A stretch of DNA of 64,000 bases from positions 248,001 to 312,000 of the forward strand of contig JACKHN010000002.1 in NCBI GenBank assembly GCA_020638975.1, in the 5' to 3' direction. Below are positions 49,996 to 58,485 of the stretch, piece after piece (position 1 is the stretch's first letter; every line of letters begins with the position of its first letter). The stretch comes from Planctomycetaceae bacterium (GTDB lineage: Bacteria > Planctomycetota > Planctomycetia > Pirellulales > Pirellulaceae). The notes under the pieces are model-generated. The model did no database searches. It saw nothing but the letters and a program-made list of their open reading frames with translations, and was not told the origin of the DNA. The position numbers and the translations under genes are program-made.

Positions 49996-52900
49996 ATGAA
50001 GACTTGCCCCAGCTGCAACGCAAAACTTACGGACGAAGAACTCCAAGCCGGACACTGCGAGGTCTGTGGATCGGACTTTGAACCGCGGTCCGTTGCACCA
50101 TCCGCAGATCCGCCGGCAAGTACTCAGAACTACATGCAAACCGTCGACGCATCGGCGCTGCCCATCGACCTTGATTCCGATTCGCTCGATCTCGACTCGC
50201 TGCCCGACGTGGCTCCAGACAACGAATCGGCTCGCACGCTCGACTCCTCTTCGCCCGCCGAACGAAAACCGACCGGGGCCCAGAACTACATGCAAACGGT
50301 CGACGCATCGGCGCTGCCGATTGATCTCGACTCCGACGCGATCGACTTCGACTCGCCCCCCGAAGAGGGATCTAAAGGCAAAAACTCCGCTCTGACGATC
50401 GACGCTTCGGCACCGACCGATGAACCGCCGACCGGTGGAAAACATTACATGCAGACCGTCGATACGTCGGCGTTACCAATTGATCTCGATTCGGATTCAC
50501 TCGACTTCGATTCGTTACCTGCATCGGACGACAACAAGCGAAGCAACCCGACAATCTCTGCTGGCGACGTATCTGCAACGCTAGATTCCGACTCGATCGA
50601 TGCCGACATCCCGACCGTCGCGCCTAATCCGCCCGTCGCGCGAGCATATACGCAGACTGTCGAGGCCGTCGATCTCCCAGAGTCCGTCGACACCGACTCC
50701 ATCGATATGGACTCCGGATCTCCGCCGACGGAGAGGGCCTACACGCAGACAATCGATTCGTCGAATCTCCCAATCGAACAGGATACTGATTCGGTAGACG
50801 CCAACTCATTTGAGAAATCGGATCCGCCCGCCCGACCGGCGTACAACCAAACAATCGACGCGTCCCAGTTACCACTAGGTGATGAGTCGGATTCCATCAA
50901 CTTCGTGGAAGGAACGTCCGCGCCAAAGGACGTCGGTATTGGACGAACGGTCGACTCCAGTTTCATCAAGTTCGATCAAGACACAGACTCGATCGATGGT
51001 GTAAAGAGCGGAGAGGGCAGCACGGACGCGACGATCGACTCAACATCGCTTCCCACCGGTGGCGTGAAACCAGGAACGGTCTCAGACGTGCGCGGCGCAC
51101 AGACGATCGATTCGGATGCGGGTTCGGTTGACCTACCGAACAAAGACGGGACGGTCAACGAACGAAAGTACATGGCGACCGTTGATTCGGCCGACATCAC
51201 CGGTGGCGATTCGGGCACGATGGCGGAACGTCAGTACGCTGCTACGTATGATTCAAGCGTTGTCGGTGACGACCCCAAGGCGTTGAACGATATGTGGGCG
51301 GGTGATCAGAACGCCGGTGCTACGCCTCGCATGACAATCAAGGGCCGCGAGGAACCGCCCAAATCATCCAGCCAGTCACTCGTCGTGCAACGTCGTGCCT
51401 TCCGCGAAGTCACGGAGGAGCACACGTTCGGTGGTGATGCGGATTACGACCTCGTCAAGAAATTGGGCGAAGGCGGCATGGGTGTCGTCTATGCAGGTCG
51501 TCAAGCGTCGATCGATCGAACGGTCGCGATCAAGATGCTGAAGCCGCATATGTCGGCAGATCAGGGTCAGCGGAACAAGTTTCTCGCCGAAGCCGTCATC
51601 ACGGGCGACCTGGACCATCCGAACATCGTGCCGATTTACGATCTCGGTGCGAACGACGAGGGTGCTTTGTTCTATGCGATGAAGTGCGTCAAAGGCACAC
51701 CGTGGGATGATTGCATCAGCAAGAAAAGCCTTAACGAAAACATTGAGATTCTGCTGAAGGCCTGTGACGCCGTCGCGTTCGGTCATTCGCGTGGCATCAT
51801 CCATCGCGACCTGAAGCCGGAAAACACAATGCTCGGCGGCTTCGGTGAAGTTCTGGTGATGGACTGGGGACTAGCCCTCCCCTTCGGAAAACAATTCGAG
51901 AAGTCTCGAAGCATCACGCCGTCGGCGAGCATGGGTGGCACGCCCGCTTATATGGCACCCGAAATGGCGACGGGCCCATTCGACAAAATGGGACCAGCGA
52001 GCGACATCTACCTGCTGGGTGCAATTCTCTACGAAATCGTCACGGGCGCGCCGCCGCATCGCGGCAAGGACGTGATGAAGTGTCTATTCGCGGCGGCCAA
52101 GAACGAGATCGTGCCGACCGAGAAGAAGGGCGAGTTGGTCGATATTGCACTCAAAGCGATGGCGACGAAAGTCGAAGATCGCTACGAAACGGTGCAGGAT
52201 TTCCAGGCGGCCATTCGCGGCTACATCGATCACTCCGAGAGTATCTCGATGTCCACGCGGGCCACGGATGATTTAGAAGCGGCACAGAACACGGACCGCT
52301 ACGAGGACTACTCCCGCGCCGTATTCGGCTTTGAAGAAGCCTACGAATTATGGGATGGGAATAAACGTGCGTTGGAGGGCGTCATGCTCGCCAAGCTGGC
52401 TTACGCAACCAGCGCGTTGAAGAAGGGCGACTTCGACCTCGGCATCTCGCTCCTCGATCGTGACATCCCCGAACACGCCGCGCTTGCCACCGAGATCGAT
52501 GAAGCGAAGCAAGAGCGAGAAGCCAGGCATCAACGCGCTCAACAATTGAAGCGTGTCGTCGTCGGTATGGCCGCTGTCGGCTTTATCTCGGCGATTGTGG
52601 TCTCGGCCATCATGTACTCGCTGAAGACAGAAGCCGACAATCAACGAGTGATCGCGCAAGCCGCGGCTGTCGAAGCCAAGCGGCAAGAAGGCATTGCAAT
52701 CGAAGAGAAAGCCGAGGCGTTGCGTCAGGAAGAAATCGCCAAGAAGGAGAGGGCGGAAGCGCTGCGGCAAGAAGAGATCGCCAAGGCGGAACGGGCGGAA
52801 GCCGAGCGGCAAGAAATGATTGCAAATATGCAGCGGGAAGAAGCGGAGAAGCAAGAGGCCATTGCCAAGACCGAGCGGGATAAGGCACAAATCGCTCAAG

Positions 52901-55900
52901 CCGAAGCCGTGAAACAGGAAGGCATTGCCCGCGACGAAAAGAACAAAGCCGAGTACGAAGCCTATGTCGCCTTGATCGGGCTGGCTGCGGCCAAGATCGA
53001 CGAGAATGCATTCGGTCGTGCTCGCGAATTGCTGACCAGTTGCAAGCCGGAACTGCGTAACTGGGAGTGGGGACGCCTGATGCACATCTGCAGTCAAAGC
53101 GTGCATGATTACGATGTCGGAGCGCCGGTCGATGCAGTCGCCTTCGCTCCCGATGGAAAGCGATTTATAACTGGCGGCTGGAACGGGTCCGCACGAGTCT
53201 GGAATTCGGATGACGGCAGTTCGATCGATTTACCGCTCGAAGGACTGTACGTCCAATCGGTCGCCTTCTCGCCGATCGCAAACCAAGTCGCGACGGGCTG
53301 TGATGACAAATCGGCATTCTTGCGGATCTGGGATCTCGAAACACAAAGACCAGTGCGGACCCTACAGGGCCACGAAGATGCGGTGACGAGTATTTCCTAT
53401 TCGCGAGACGGAAAGCGATTGCTGACAACGTCGTTCGACAACACGGCACGCATTTGGGACGTCGAGACGGGCAAACAACTGCAAGTTCTCGCAGGGCACA
53501 GCTGGTGGGTGTGGGATGCAGCATTCTCGGCAGACGAATCGAAAGTCGTCACCGCCAGCCAAGACGGCACTGCAATCGTTTGGACGTTAGCGGATGGGAC
53601 GAAGAGTCCAGCATTTGCCGGACATCAAGGCCCAGTCTATTCCGTCGCCTTTTCGCCCGATGGCGAACACATCGTCAGCGGTGGCTATGACAAACGCGTC
53701 TTGCTTTGGAAGGCCGCCGATCTAGTGCCCTTTGATTTCAGCGGTCTTCTATCCGATCAAGAGGTCCCTCCCCCAAAGTTCCTTGCGCTCGACGATCATA
53801 CCGCTGCAGTGCGTAGCGTGCAGTTCTCGTCCGACGGAAAGCTTGTCCTCAGCGCTGGCCACGACAACACGGTAAAGGTGTGGAGCGTCGAGAGCGCCTC
53901 GCCGCTGAAGACATTGCGTGGCCACGACAGTTGGGTGCGAGCTTGTGCCTTCTCGCCAGATGGCCAATGGGTGCTATCGGCTGGCTACGACAATCACGCC
54001 CGCATGTGGAACGTCGAAGGCTACGAAGAAGTTCGTGTGCTGCGTGGCCGCGTTCTCGAAGGGCACTTGGACGCCATCATGGCAGTTTCGTTCTCACGAG
54101 ACGGGCACCAAATCGCCACCGCCAGCCGCGATCGAACCGCCAAGAGCTGGAACGCCGAGACAGGTGCCGAATTGGTGTCATTTCGTGAAGGCCATCTGTT
54201 CCTCGCTTCTGACTCAGCGTTCTTTTCCGACAATAAGCAACTGGTTACCAGCGCGGTCGACAACACAGTACGCGTGTGGGACGTTGCGAGCGGCGTTGAG
54301 GTTCGTCGTTTGGAGCAAACGGGACGTGCTGCGGCCGTGGCCGTCTCGAAGGATAATCGTTGGGTCGCAACGGGCAGCGATAGGCGAACCGCAAAGCTCT
54401 GGAATGCGGAAACGGGCGACCTAGTCCATGAACTCGACGGACACAAAGTCGAAGTCACCGCTGTTGCCTTTTCGCCGGACGATCGCATCCTCTATACAGG
54501 CGACTCAAACGGACGAGGGGTCTTGTGGAATCGTGAAACCGGCGAACAACTTCGTCGATTGGACTGGCACACCTCGAAAGTTGCCGCGGCTCGCTTTACT
54601 CCCGATGGCACTCGACTGTTAACGGCCAGCGATGACAAAAATGTGTGCCAATGGGATGTGAGCAAGATTGCGACTGATCCTGAAACCGTCGCTCCGATCA
54701 TTCCGCTACTCTTTAAGCATCCCGACTCGGTAATCTCGCTCGATCTGTCTGCGGATGGAACTAGAGCATTAACCGCCTGCATCGACGGAAACCTGCGAGC
54801 TTGGGATGTCGCTACAGCGGCATTGGTCCGGACCTTTAATTCCGTTTCCAGCCCAGTTTCGACGGCGGCGCTTTCGCGTGACGGTCGACTCGCAGTAAGT
54901 GTTCATGCCGAAGAACGTCTCGTTCGCGTGTGGAACGTCGAGACAGGCACCGCGTTACCGAGTGGCGACAATGCAGGTTCCGATGCGTTCCTGGACTTCA
55001 ACAAACTCGGCGGACTTGTCTGGTCGGCCAGATTCTCGAACGATGGCAACTCGCTGCTAACCGTCGGCGGCAACGAAGCAAGACTTTGGGACATGCGACG
55101 GGAAATCCCCGGTTCGCATGGTCGCGAGATCATGACATTCAGCCCTCATGCCGCAGTTGCCTCGGCCAACTTCTCGCCCGATGGTCAACGAGTCGTTACG
55201 GCCAGTTGGGACAACTCGGCGCGAATCTGGAACGCTGAGACAGGTGCTGCCGAGTTGAAACTCATCGGTGGTCACTCGGGATACGTGAACAGTGCGATCT
55301 TTTCACCGAAAGGCGAGTATGTACTCACCTCGAGCGACGACCGAACTGCGAAGCTTTGGGATGCGAAGATGGGAACCGTGGTGCGAAGCTACGAAGGTCA
55401 TACCGGTCGCGTTCGATTCGCAACGTTCTCTGCCGATGGATCGAAGGTACTGACGGCCTCCGACGACAAAACCGCCAGAGTGTGGAACACGGAGACAGCA
55501 GAGTTGCTACGTGAATTGGTGGGGCACGAATGGGCTGTGTTGAGCGCGGCCTTCTCGGCGGACGGCAGATCAATTATCACAGGGAGCGATGATAACTCGG
55601 CTCGTGTTTGGAACGCGGAAACCGGTGAATTGTTACGAATCCTGGCTGGGCATACGGCTCCCGTGACATCCGTTGCTTTCTCGCCGGATGGCAAGCGTGC
55701 TCTGACCGCGTCGGAAGACTTTACTGCTAAACTATGGGATGCCGAAACCGCAAAAGAGATTCTTAACTTGCGAGGACATTCGCAAGAGGTAACATCGGCG
55801 ACATTCTCGGATGATGGTCGATTTGCATTGACTGGCAGCCGCGACGGTACGGCAATATTGTGGTTGACCGAGCAGTGGATGCAACCAGTTCAAGGTGAGT

Positions 55901-55902
55901 AG
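49996..55902 (+). CDS. Giant Ser/Thr protein kinase with Thr-repeat N-terminus and WD40 propellers
   Basis: A 1968-residue membrane kinase. Order: zinc ribbon with Cys4, 7, 21, 24; an acidic low-complexity region (about 46-430) of ten or more repeats around YMQTVDASALPIDLDSDS, with first copies at about residues 46, 98 and 151; a Hanks-type kinase (about 483-760) with LGEGGMGVVYAG, AIKMLK, HRDLKPEN (about 602) and DWG in place of DFG (about 622); a helical linker; one transmembrane helix (about 852-874); a Glu/Arg-rich coiled coil with EALRQEEIAK repeats (about 880-990); and about 14 WD40 repeats (1035-1968). So the kinase is cytosolic and the propellers are outside or in the paryphoplasm, if orientation is standard. 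The ATG has no strong ribosome site. The next gene, a small WD40 protein, starts 4 bp later. Confidence 0.93.
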   Translation: MKTCPSCNAKLTDEELQAGHCEVCGSDFEPRSVAPSADPPASTQNYMQTVDASALPIDLDSDSLDLDSLPDVAPDNESARTLDSSSPAERKPTGAQNYMQTVDASALPIDLDSDAIDFDSPPEEGSKGKNSALTIDASAPTDEPPTGGKHYMQTVDTSALPIDLDSDSLDFDSLPASDDNKRSNPTISAGDVSATLDSDSIDADIPTVAPNPPVARAYTQTVEAVDLPESVDTDSIDMDSGSPPTERAYTQTIDSSNLPIEQDTDSVDANSFEKSDPPARPAYNQTIDASQLPLGDESDSINFVEGTSAPKDVGIGRTVDSSFIKFDQDTDSIDGVKSGEGSTDATIDSTSLPTGGVKPGTVSDVRGAQTIDSDAGSVDLPNKDGTVNERKYMATVDSADITGGDSGTMAERQYAATYDSSVVGDDPKALNDMWAGDQNAGATPRMTIKGREEPPKSSSQSLVVQRRAFREVTEEHTFGGDADYDLVKKLGEGGMGVVYAGRQASIDRTVAIKMLKPHMSADQGQRNKFLAEAVITGDLDHPNIVPIYDLGANDEGALFYAMKCVKGTPWDDCISKKSLNENIEILLKACDAVAFGHSRGIIHRDLKPENTMLGGFGEVLVMDWGLALPFGKQFEKSRSITPSASMGGTPAYMAPEMATGPFDKMGPASDIYLLGAILYEIVTGAPPHRGKDVMKCLFAAAKNEIVPTEKKGELVDIALKAMATKVEDRYETVQDFQAAIRGYIDHSESISMSTRATDDLEAAQNTDRYEDYSRAVFGFEEAYELWDGNKRALEGVMLAKLAYATSALKKGDFDLGISLLDRDIPEHAALATEIDEAKQEREARHQRAQQLKRVVVGMAAVGFISAIVVSAIMYSLKTEADNQRVIAQAAAVEAKRQEGIAIEEKAEALRQEEIAKKERAEALRQEEIAKAERAEAERQEMIANMQREEAEKQEAIAKTERDKAQIAQAEAVKQEGIARDEKNKAEYEAYVALIGLAAAKIDENAFGRARELLTSCKPELRNWEWGRLMHICSQSVHDYDVGAPVDAVAFAPDGKRFITGGWNGSARVWNSDDGSSIDLPLEGLYVQSVAFSPIANQVATGCDDKSAFLRIWDLETQRPVRTLQGHEDAVTSISYSRDGKRLLTTSFDNTARIWDVETGKQLQVLAGHSWWVWDAAFSADESKVVTASQDGTAIVWTLADGTKSPAFAGHQGPVYSVAFSPDGEHIVSGGYDKRVLLWKAADLVPFDFSGLLSDQEVPPPKFLALDDHTAAVRSVQFSSDGKLVLSAGHDNTVKVWSVESASPLKTLRGHDSWVRACAFSPDGQWVLSAGYDNHARMWNVEGYEEVRVLRGRVLEGHLDAIMAVSFSRDGHQIATASRDRTAKSWNAETGAELVSFREGHLFLASDSAFFSDNKQLVTSAVDNTVRVWDVASGVEVRRLEQTGRAAAVAVSKDNRWVATGSDRRTAKLWNAETGDLVHELDGHKVEVTAVAFSPDDRILYTGDSNGRGVLWNRETGEQLRRLDWHTSKVAAARFTPDGTRLLTASDDKNVCQWDVSKIATDPETVAPIIPLLFKHPDSVISLDLSADGTRALTACIDGNLRAWDVATAALVRTFNSVSSPVSTAALSRDGRLAVSVHAEERLVRVWNVETGTALPSGDNAGSDAFLDFNKLGGLVWSARFSNDGNSLLTVGGNEARLWDMRREIPGSHGREIMTFSPHAAVASANFSPDGQRVVTASWDNSARIWNAETGAAELKLIGGHSGYVNSAIFSPKGEYVLTSSDDRTAKLWDAKMGTVVRSYEGHTGRVRFATFSADGSKVLTASDDKTARVWNTETAELLRELVGHEWAVLSAAFSADGRSIITGSDDNSARVWNAETGELLRILAGHTAPVTSVAFSPDGKRALTASEDFTAKLWDAETAKEILNLRGHSQEVTSATFSDDGRFALTGSRDGTAILWLTEQWMQPVQGE
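50131..51260 (+). repeat. Degenerate in-gene repeats encoding Thr/Asp-rich motifs
   Basis: About ten to twelve repeats of roughly 25-50 codons encode variants of Y-x-Q-T-[VI]-D-x-S-x-L-P followed by D/S-rich sequence. The first three (from 50131, 50287 and 50446) are nearly identical in DNA over about 60 bases; later copies decay (AYTQTVEAVDLPESV, AYTQTIDSSNLPIEQ, AYNQTIDASQLPLGD, GRTVDSSFIKFDQD, RKYMATVDSADIT). The pattern suggests in-gene duplication and drift with the Thr and neighbouring Asp retained. Confidence 0.8.
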
Positions 55903-55906
55903 CAGG

Positions 55907-57016
55907 ATGTTTCGATTCGCTTGTCGCTGCGAAGCGGTATTGGTCGCCTTCACGCGTTTTTCGGCGATGTTCGCGGTGCTGTCGTGTGCGACGACTTCCG
56001 TTGCGGCACCGTTTGTTCCGGCTCGAGACGCACACTGCGTCGCCTTCTCGACCGACGGCAGCCTTGTGGCAACAGGGATCTCCGGATTGTCGAACGAGGA
56101 GTTTCCTCCCCGACCACATCCGAACCCTCGCAAATGCGGTGTCGTTCAAGTCTGGTCCACACAATCGGGCGAACGCCTCCGTCGCGTGGAAACGTTTGGT
56201 GACTTAACGCAAGTTGCGTTCTCGGCAGACAACCAGTTCGTAGCCGCATCTCGACTGTTCGTTACTGCGGATAAACTGCAATTGAACGAGGTGCGTGTGT
56301 GGAATATCGAAACCGGCAAGCCTGCCTATACGTTCGACCGCTGCCACGCGTTCAGCTTCTCGCCGCATGGCAATGCGATCGCCATTGCGAGTCAACTTCG
56401 TTGTGTCGTCTATGACCTGACGTCCGGCGCCAAATTAAAGCAGTTTCCGGGAGTCGCCGGCGCGATCTCCTTGCGATACTCACCGAGTGGTGAACGGCTG
56501 CTAGGTGTCGTGGAAACGGACTACGGCTTTGAGTTGCGCCTATGTGATGTTGCTGACCCCACGATTCAAACCTCGTCTTCGCCACTCGACGAGCCGTTCT
56601 ACTCGGCGAAGTTTTCGCCGACGGGCGAGACGGTCGCATCGGGCCACACAGGAGGCAATGTATTGTTGTGGGACACGAACTCGCTGACTCCGATCCGCCG
56701 CCTGCAGTCCGGCGGTCGAGGCCTTCAACACCCATTCTTTTCTCCCGATGGGGCGATACTCGGGGCGGGCGATCAAGTAAACGGGGACGTCGTCTTTTGG
56801 GATTTGATCAACGGCGAGGAAGTCGCTCGCTACACGTTCGAGAAGGGATCATTTCACACCTACCGCCTGCGTAAGCCGGAAGAACGCGTCGCTCCCGAAC
56901 GAGATCCCGAGCGTTTCGTCTTCTCGCCCGACGGTCAATCGTTTCTATCGGCTCCACACGGCGGCATCCTACGACAAGTCGCGACCGGCCAAGACACGCG
57001 ACGTTTTGGTGATTGA
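55907..57016 (+). CDS. WD40-repeat protein, probably exported
   Basis: A 369-residue protein made almost wholly of WD40 repeats (one propeller of about six or seven blades), marked by HCVAFSTDGSLVATGI, LTQVAFSADNQFVAAS, NEVRVWNIETGKPAY, AISLRYSPSGERLLGV, SAKFSPTGETVASGHTGGNVLLWD and ERFVFSPDGQSFLSAP. The first 40 residues (MFRFACRCEAVLVAFTRFSAMFAVLSCATTSVAA) look like a signal peptide. The ATG at 55907 is 4 bp after the kinase stop; a GTG at 55895 inside the kinase gene is the alternative. Co-transcription with the kinase is almost certain, and the two may interact through their propellers. Confidence 0.85.
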   Translation: MFRFACRCEAVLVAFTRFSAMFAVLSCATTSVAAPFVPARDAHCVAFSTDGSLVATGISGLSNEEFPPRPHPNPRKCGVVQVWSTQSGERLRRVETFGDLTQVAFSADNQFVAASRLFVTADKLQLNEVRVWNIETGKPAYTFDRCHAFSFSPHGNAIAIASQLRCVVYDLTSGAKLKQFPGVAGAISLRYSPSGERLLGVVETDYGFELRLCDVADPTIQTSSSPLDEPFYSAKFSPTGETVASGHTGGNVLLWDTNSLTPIRRLQSGGRGLQHPFFSPDGAILGAGDQVNGDVVFWDLINGEEVARYTFEKGSFHTYRLRKPEERVAPERDPERFVFSPDGQSFLSAPHGGILRQVATGQDTRRFGD

Positions 57017-57076
57017 GCACAACATCGTCGCCGAGCCAACACGATTCATCACTGGTATCCGATGCTGCAATCGACC

Positions 57077-58234
57077 TCAAAGATTGCGAGGCAATTCACC
57101 GTCGCCGGTGAGTACTCCCTCTCGCAACCACGAGAGGTTGAATCTCGCGACTTGCGAACCGCCGTTGAGTCCGCCCTCGAAATGCAAATAGACCCAGCCT
57201 TCACTTGCAGTTTTCGGACGACCAGCCGTTAGTGACGAATAGGCGCTGGCACCTTCGAAGACTAGGCGTTTGACGGGCCATGTCTTTCCGCCATCGAAGC
57301 TGGCCCAAACGGTGGCCCGCTCACGCGTAGGATTCGGCGTATCGATGTTGCTAAAGATGAGGATATCCCGCCCTTCGATTGGCAAACGCGCGAGTCCTCC
57401 CATGCAACCATAAGATCGATGCTGATGGCCGTCGGGTAGGATTTCTACGACTTGCCAATCTTTCCAACTCTGCCCACCGTCATCGCTGACTGCACTACGA
57501 CGACGCGTGTTCTGGGGCCTCTCCTGCCAGTGGACGCGAGAGTTGTAATAGATGCGCCCGTCCGACAACTCCGCAACGGTCGCTTCGCCGGTTCCATTCT
57601 CGGGAAATGGATCGCTAGTGTTCCAAGTCCTCCCTCCGTCGTCACTATAGATCGCGTTCGTATAGTGATTGGGCCATTCCGAACGATCGTTCTTCTTGCC
57701 ATAGTAACGCGCCGGGCGTAGCAATCGACCCTTGTGCTCGCCGTGCCGCAGCGTGATGCCGTGTTCATTCATGTGCATTGAAGGCAAATTCCCGTTACTA
57801 TCGAGATGAATCGTTGGCTTCTCCGGCTGCCAGGTTCTACCGTCATCCTGGCTACGATAAATCGTTAGCGGTGCCGGCGGGTGTTGATCCTCGACGAACA
57901 CGAGAATATCGCCCGTGGTCTCGTCCACAGTCGTGCCTCCTCCTTGGATGCCGGGCGTTGCGATTGTGATTTCCTCGCCCCACGTCTTGCCCCCATCTTC
58001 ACTGCGGCGCGAACGGATCGTCTTGCTGCCCCACGTGGCGAGTACCGTGCCTTTCAACGTCACCACGATGTTTGGGAATCGCTCATCCGTGAAGACTTGC
58101 TGCATCTCCATTCTTGGTGTACCGAGAAAGTGTGACATCGAGCCCTCGAGTGGCTGATCGGAAAACACGCAAACCGGTGCCAGAAGGAACAGTGCCAAGA
58201 CAGGCACGACTTTGAAGAATAAAACTTTCATCAC
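57077..58234 (-). CDS. Exported sialidase-like protein with Asp-box repeats
   Basis: A secreted six-bladed propeller of the sialidase/BNR superfamily, 385 residues, signal peptide MMKVLFFKVVPVLALFLLAPVCVFSD. Five Asp boxes (S-x-D-x-G-x-[TS]-W) are visible: SEDGGKTW, SQDDGRTW, SDDGGRTW, SDDGGQSW and SFDGGKTW. An FPNIVVTLKGTVLATWGSKTIRSRRSEDGG stretch carries the RxP-like region in altered form. HGEHKGRLLRPARYYG and NHYTNAIYSDDGG resemble GH33-type sequences, and the Tyr/Glu of the site may be in GEATVAELSDGRIYYNSR. It may cleave sialic acid or another acidic sugar. It is divergent from the sulfatase fusion, with 251 bp between. Confidence 0.88.
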   Translation of the reverse strand: MMKVLFFKVVPVLALFLLAPVCVFSDQPLEGSMSHFLGTPRMEMQQVFTDERFPNIVVTLKGTVLATWGSKTIRSRRSEDGGKTWGEEITIATPGIQGGGTTVDETTGDILVFVEDQHPPAPLTIYRSQDDGRTWQPEKPTIHLDSNGNLPSMHMNEHGITLRHGEHKGRLLRPARYYGKKNDRSEWPNHYTNAIYSDDGGRTWNTSDPFPENGTGEATVAELSDGRIYYNSRVHWQERPQNTRRRSAVSDDGGQSWKDWQVVEILPDGHQHRSYGCMGGLARLPIEGRDILIFSNIDTPNPTRERATVWASFDGGKTWPVKRLVFEGASAYSSLTAGRPKTASEGWVYLHFEGGLNGGSQVARFNLSWLREGVLTGDGELPRNL

Positions 58235-58485
58235 TGACAGGTGTCCTCAGCTAGGTGATTGTTCGAGAGCGCCTTAACTCTTACCGGACGTCTTCATATC
58301 GTCAGCCAGTTTACACTGATAGACGGCATGAGCCACTCTATCTTCGCGGGTCCGCTCGATATTGACAAACTGAAAATACCTGCGGTGGTCGGACCACATG
58401 GACGGAGAGCGCGCGATTTCGCGTACAATGGAGCAGTCCCTGTGCCTGATACTTCCGACAGAATTCTCTATTCTCGGTTGATGCT

